This document shows, in pieces, positions 60,675-64,000 of a stretch of 64,000 nucleotides of DNA. How positions within the stretch are numbered: the stretch's first letter is position 1; each line of letters begins with the position of its first letter. A program made the position numbers and the translations under genes. The DNA lies in the NCBI RefSeq assembly GCF_004331995.1, contig NZ_SJDT01000007.1, forward strand, positions 1-64,000, written 5' to 3'. Origin of the DNA: Arcanobacterium bovis. Its GTDB lineage: Bacteria > Actinomycetota > Actinomycetes > Actinomycetales > Actinomycetaceae. The notes below the pieces were generated by a model. It was not told the origin of the DNA. It saw only the letters and a list, made by a program, of their open reading frames with translations, and did not search any database.

Positions 60675-62906
60675 ATGAGACCTATTTCTATACAACACAA
60701 CTACACCCAGGCGCGGCACAATCCACGCTCTCGGCGCAAATTGCGCAAAATCCTAGCGCTGGCACTCTCGCTACCGTTACTGTCGATGGCAACGGTAGCG
60801 AACGCCGTCGCCACCGAATCAGAACAAGATACGGACGCGCTTTCGTTAATGAAGGCCGACAGCGCTAAACCAGCCACCGTGACTAGCTACAATTCGATGC
60901 AACTTGGCGCTGGACTAACGGAATCGATGCCGAAAGCCACCCTCACACCGTACGTTTCCCTCGACAATCGTTGTTTCACGATGCGTATTAATACTCCAGA
61001 TGCAGCCAAGGATCCGAGCAGCCGCAAGTTCGTGAGCACTGCAAATATCGGCTACCCAACGAGCGCTGAGGAAGGGCAGGCCACCCCAATCGCTTTCGAG
61101 GCTACCACTTTGGGTCGCTACCGCCTCGTTGACCAGCAAGGACGCCCACTTTTCGCCTCTATATTCGACGAAGTATGGGCTGGTACGAATTATGGAGATC
61201 GCGCGGATTGGACGATCACACCCGAGGGTGACAATTTCAAGATCGTCGCCACAAAAACGGGTCAACAGTTGGGAACACGATTCGGAAAATTGGCTGTAGG
61301 CAACGCAGATTCCTACAAAAACACCACATTTTCGCTGATTCCAGCCAGTGGTTGTGCCCAAATTCCACACGGACAAATCAATATGATTTCCGAGCCAACC
61401 GAGCCCACCGTCAATCCAGACGGCACGTTGAATGGCATCATTGATGCGCACCAACATCTACTCTCGGTATGGGGTTTTGGCGGGCATCTGTTCTGCGGAA
61501 AGCCTTTCCACCCAGGAGGAATCCAGGAGGCTTTGGCACCGTGCGAGTCGCATCGAATCGGTGCAGGTACGTTCTTTGAAATGCTCCTAGCTGGCACAAA
61601 GATGTATGGAAATGTTGACGGCTGGCCAACGTTCACCAACCGTCCAACGCCTACTGCGCTCCTTCACCAAACTGGGTACTACACCGGATTGGAGCGCGCA
61701 TGGAAAGCGGGCGTGCGTGCGCTCAATGTTATATATGTGGGCAACCGAGTGATTTGCGATATTTACCCGATTAAGGGCACAAGCTGCAATGAAATGGAGC
61801 AAGTGCGCGCGCAAGCTGCTCAGATGCAAAAACTGATCGACTACGTCGATGCGCAAAATGGCGGACCTGGAAAGGGATTCTTGCAGATCGCCCGCACTCC
61901 GGCGGATATGCGCCGTATCGTGGCAAGCGGAAAGATGGCAGTATCAATCGGCATTGAGGTGTCGGAATTATTTGGCTGCACCGGCATCACCAGCTGCTCA
62001 AAGGAAGATATTGATAAAGGCCTTGATGAGTTGGAGAAGATGGGAGTTTCCAACGTCTTCCCAATTCACAAGTTCGATAATGCTTTTGGTGGCACGCGAT
62101 TCGACAATGGCACCACCGGCACGATTATGACCTTCGGTAACGTGGTATCGAATGGCACGTTCTTCCAGGTAGAGAAGTGCGAGGGTGACGGGCCTGCCGA
62201 CCTTCCGCTCGTTATGAATAACGACAAGTTGCTCGAGGTTTACAAGAAGGTGTTTGGAAAGGATTACGACGGCGTTCTGCCGATTTATCCTTCCGGCAAG
62301 ATTTGCAACCGCAAAGGGCTGACCGAGCTCGGCGAATACTTGATTCGCCAGCTCATGGATCGGGGCATGGTTATCAACGTCGATCATATGAGCGTGAAGA
62401 CGATCAAGCGCACTCTCGAGATCACGAAAGAAGCCGGCTACCCTGGTGTGATGTCTAATCACACGTGGTCTGATCCGCTGTTCTATGAAGAGATCATTAA
62501 GCAGGGAGGATTCTACGCATCTTATTTGTCTCCTACCGATAAACAGGTGAACGATTGGCGCGCAGATCATAGCGTGACGCCGTCGTTGAACCATTTTGGT
62601 CTCGGCACAGATATCAACGGTATGGGTCCGCTGCCGGTAGCTCGTAAGGACGCCGCAACGAATCCTTTGAAGTACCCGATCACTGCGCCGTCGGGAGCAG
62701 TGTTTGACCGCAACGTGACTGGTGAACGCACGTGGGATTTCAACAAGGATGGCATGTCTCATTACGGCTTACTGGCAGATTACCTCACTGACCTGCTACA
62801 ACAAGCAGGAAAGGACGCACCACAGATGAAGAAAGAGCTCATGAGCTCAACGGAAGCATACGTGCGCACCTGGGAAGGTGCAGTTGCTTATGGAAATAAG
62901 CATTAA
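60675..62906 (+). CDS. Secreted M19 / amidohydrolase-like metal enzyme
   Basis: A 743-residue exported protein. The signal peptide is KLRKILALALSLPLLSMATVANAVA. Residues about 50-245 form an N-terminal domain I do not recognise, partly beta-trefoil-like in feel (YRLVDQQGRPLFASIFDEVW, FKIVATKTGQQLGTRFGKLAV). From about 255 a TIM-barrel metal hydrolase begins: IDAHQHL supplies two His ligands; later INVDHMSVKTIKRTLEI, VMSNHTWSD and HFGLGTDINGMG resemble renal-dipeptidase (M19) blocks. Cysteines in pairs (CGKPFHPG, CESH, CDIYPIKGTSC) suggest disulfides. No sorting signal is present, so it is probably free. The substrate is unknown. Confidence 0.75.
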   Translation: MRPISIQHNYTQARHNPRSRRKLRKILALALSLPLLSMATVANAVATESEQDTDALSLMKADSAKPATVTSYNSMQLGAGLTESMPKATLTPYVSLDNRCFTMRINTPDAAKDPSSRKFVSTANIGYPTSAEEGQATPIAFEATTLGRYRLVDQQGRPLFASIFDEVWAGTNYGDRADWTITPEGDNFKIVATKTGQQLGTRFGKLAVGNADSYKNTTFSLIPASGCAQIPHGQINMISEPTEPTVNPDGTLNGIIDAHQHLLSVWGFGGHLFCGKPFHPGGIQEALAPCESHRIGAGTFFEMLLAGTKMYGNVDGWPTFTNRPTPTALLHQTGYYTGLERAWKAGVRALNVIYVGNRVICDIYPIKGTSCNEMEQVRAQAAQMQKLIDYVDAQNGGPGKGFLQIARTPADMRRIVASGKMAVSIGIEVSELFGCTGITSCSKEDIDKGLDELEKMGVSNVFPIHKFDNAFGGTRFDNGTTGTIMTFGNVVSNGTFFQVEKCEGDGPADLPLVMNNDKLLEVYKKVFGKDYDGVLPIYPSGKICNRKGLTELGEYLIRQLMDRGMVINVDHMSVKTIKRTLEITKEAGYPGVMSNHTWSDPLFYEEIIKQGGFYASYLSPTDKQVNDWRADHSVTPSLNHFGLGTDINGMGPLPVARKDAATNPLKYPITAPSGAVFDRNVTGERTWDFNKDGMSHYGLLADYLTDLLQQAGKDAPQMKKELMSSTEAYVRTWEGAVAYGNKH

Positions 62907-63071
62907 GCACCACGTATGCGTACCGCTAATGTTGCTGTGATTTTGCGGTGACAAAACCACAGCGGCGTTGCGGTAGCGATCTGCGGTGATGCTGCAGTTT
63001 TGCGATGGTGAATCTACCGTGGTGTTGCGGTGGCACGCCTGCTGCAAAAAACATAGCAGCAATCGGCACAG

Positions 63072-63127
63072 AGTGTGGGGTATGACGGCACGCGCGCTAA
63101 AGCGCAGTGTACGTCATACCCCACACT
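63072..63127 (+). terminator. Strong hairpin terminator
   Basis: A perfect 16-bp stem has arms 63072-63087 and 63112-63127, with a small nested stem in the loop. TTCTTTTCTG follows on the plus strand. It ends the M19-like gene. Confidence 0.8.
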
Positions 63128-63262
63128 TCTTTTCTGCTGGTGGAGCGCTAAACGCGTGGTTTGGTGGGTATGAGGTGTGTTGGGTGTGGGGTTTGGCGGG
63201 CTTGCGGTTTGCTGGGCTCGCGGCGTGCCTAGTGTGTTGTTTGCCGAGTGTGCGGCTGGTTT

Positions 63263-63325
63263 TGATTGAAAATATAGACTCGCTCCGCTGAATCTATATT
63301 TGTTGCAATCAGGAACTGTTATAAT
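63263..63325 (+). promoter_or_regulatory. Hairpin and extended -10 promoter of the last gene
   Basis: AATATAGA (63271-63278) pairs with TCTATATT (63293-63300), flanked by GATTG/CAATC. TGTTATAAT (63317-63325) gives a consensus -10 with the TGN extension. The hairpin would overlap the -35 region and could be an operator. Confidence 0.5.
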
Positions 63326-63429
63326 CAACAACGACTTAGTATTTCAGACTTTATATTTCAGAAATGACACTTTCCCCGCAATGAAGCAGGAGCGCCATAG
63401 GCGCTACTAAGAACGTGAAAGCTAGGATT

Positions 63430-64000
63430 ATGAAGACGAATAAAGTATTTGTAACATCGCTGGCAGTATGCGTCATGCTTGTAGGAGCGTGTCAAAGCGA
63501 CACCGCAAAGAACGAAACTAGCGCCGTTGAGAAAACCCAGAACTCCAGCGAAACAGCTGCGTCTGGCCTAAATCTGAAAGCCGACGTCGATTTCAAAACG
63601 GGCCGAGTGACGCTACCTCTCGATAGATTTGCTGCCTCGAATGAAGAAGAGGCTCTGATCAACTCTGCAAGATCAGGCGGAATGGCTAAATGTGCCCATG
63701 AAAAACTTGGAATTCCATGGAAAACGCCGCTTATTAAGGGCGACCCCGACGCTGCTGTGTGGAACGAACTTGGCCCATGGATCAAGGAGCGCGCAGAGCG
63801 GCTCGGCTACGCGATGAGGCCCATGACCAAGCCTTACGTTGGGCCAAAAGCAATGTCTCAAGAAGAATATGAAAAATCAATACAGTACGAACGGGAGCAT
63901 CCGGTGATTGATCCCGATAATCCGAATTCACAAATTTCGGAACAGGATTTTGAAAAGATGCAAGAAGAGTGCTCATCAAACCCTGAAACCGATAAATACC
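63430..64000 (+). CDS. Lipoprotein of unknown function, cut by the window end
   Basis: Starting at the ATG at 63430 (TAGGA just upstream), the frame stays open for 190 codons to the window end. The signal peptide VFVTSLAVCVMLVGAC ends in a lipobox with the Cys at residue 21. A Ser/Thr/Glu/Asn-rich linker follows, then a mixed polar region with KCAHEKLGIPWKTP and MRPMTKPYVGPKAMSQEEYEKS. The two Cys of the mature part (KCAH, EECSS) could pair. I do not recognise a family. The C-terminus is missing. Confidence 0.75.
   Translation, partial: MKTNKVFVTSLAVCVMLVGACQSDTAKNETSAVEKTQNSSETAASGLNLKADVDFKTGRVTLPLDRFAASNEEEALINSARSGGMAKCAHEKLGIPWKTPLIKGDPDAAVWNELGPWIKERAERLGYAMRPMTKPYVGPKAMSQEEYEKSIQYEREHPVIDPDNPNSQISEQDFEKMQEECSSNPETDKY

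Larger units (their letters stand above)
62907..63429. other. Non-coding interval with terminator, G-rich tract and promoter
   Basis: This interval holds the terminator at 63072-63127, a G/T-rich tract (about 63150-63240), a hairpin (63263-63310) and an extended -10 promoter (63317-63325). I find no supportable gene; a 101-codon frame across it has no coding character. Confidence 0.5.

Overview
The window looks like chromosomal DNA of an actinobacterium, most plausibly a host-associated member of the Actinomycetaceae (Arcanobacterium/Trueperella-like; an inference, no search was run). Supporting signs are the fused MrpA/B antiporter subunit, a dCTP deaminase of the bifunctional actinobacterial type, LAKTG-type sortase signals, a near-canonical DtxR operator and moderate GC content. 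There is no rRNA, no CRISPR array and no recognisable transposase. One tRNA gene, tRNA-Gly(CCC), is present.

Layout. 200-1125: two small membrane proteins (DUF4235, TM2). 1226-7963: minus-strand Mrp Na+/H+ antiporter operon, mrpA(B)-C-D-E-F-G, with overlapping start and stop codons. 8230-8817: dcd. 9082-12102: a redox module made of a ferric-reductase-like flavocytochrome, an exported FMN-binding protein and the flavin transferase ApbE that should modify it. 12257-12327: tRNA-Gly. 13392-24636: an AT-richer accessory stretch with two LAKTG-anchored surface proteins (one about 2,230 residues with nine repeats), an exported protein with a sorting-signal-like motif at its N-terminus, an AAA ATPase, and a 26-bp vestige of a second copy of that ATPase. 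24672-26132: a U32 peptidase-family protein. 26241-29222: eight phased 10-bp repeats, then a second AAA ATPase translationally coupled to a class V aminotransferase. 29362-31136: an Xre / ImmA-IrrE / PIN-domain module. 31262-33114: an AhpD-like protein and an MFS transporter.

33457-41491 is a two-part siderophore uptake locus behind a DtxR-box promoter: binding protein, permease and ATPase, then a second binding protein, two permeases and an ATPase fused to a siderophore-interacting flavoprotein. 41513-49754 is the complete minus-strand Kdp K+ uptake system: a 45-residue small membrane protein, kdpF, kdpA, kdpB, kdpC, and the sensor-regulator pair kdpD and kdpE. 49874-51130 is an NRAMP Mn2+ transporter with a palindrome at its promoter. 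51427-60503 is a LacI-controlled mannoside locus: a divergent lacI-type regulator, GH38 alpha-mannosidase, GH5-like hydrolase, and a CUT1 ABC importer. This would fit trimming and uptake of host or yeast mannosides. 60675-62906 is a secreted M19/amidohydrolase-like enzyme, and the window ends inside a lipoprotein gene.

The strongest candidates for something undescribed are: the phased 10-bp array in front of the ATPase-aminotransferase pair; the duplicated adhesin-ATPase cassette with one decayed ATPase; the protein with an N-terminal sorting-signal-like segment; the Xre/ImmA/PIN module; the ABC ATPase-SIP fusion; and recurrent low-complexity insertions in otherwise conserved enzymes (KdpD, KdpB, U32, ApbE, GH38).
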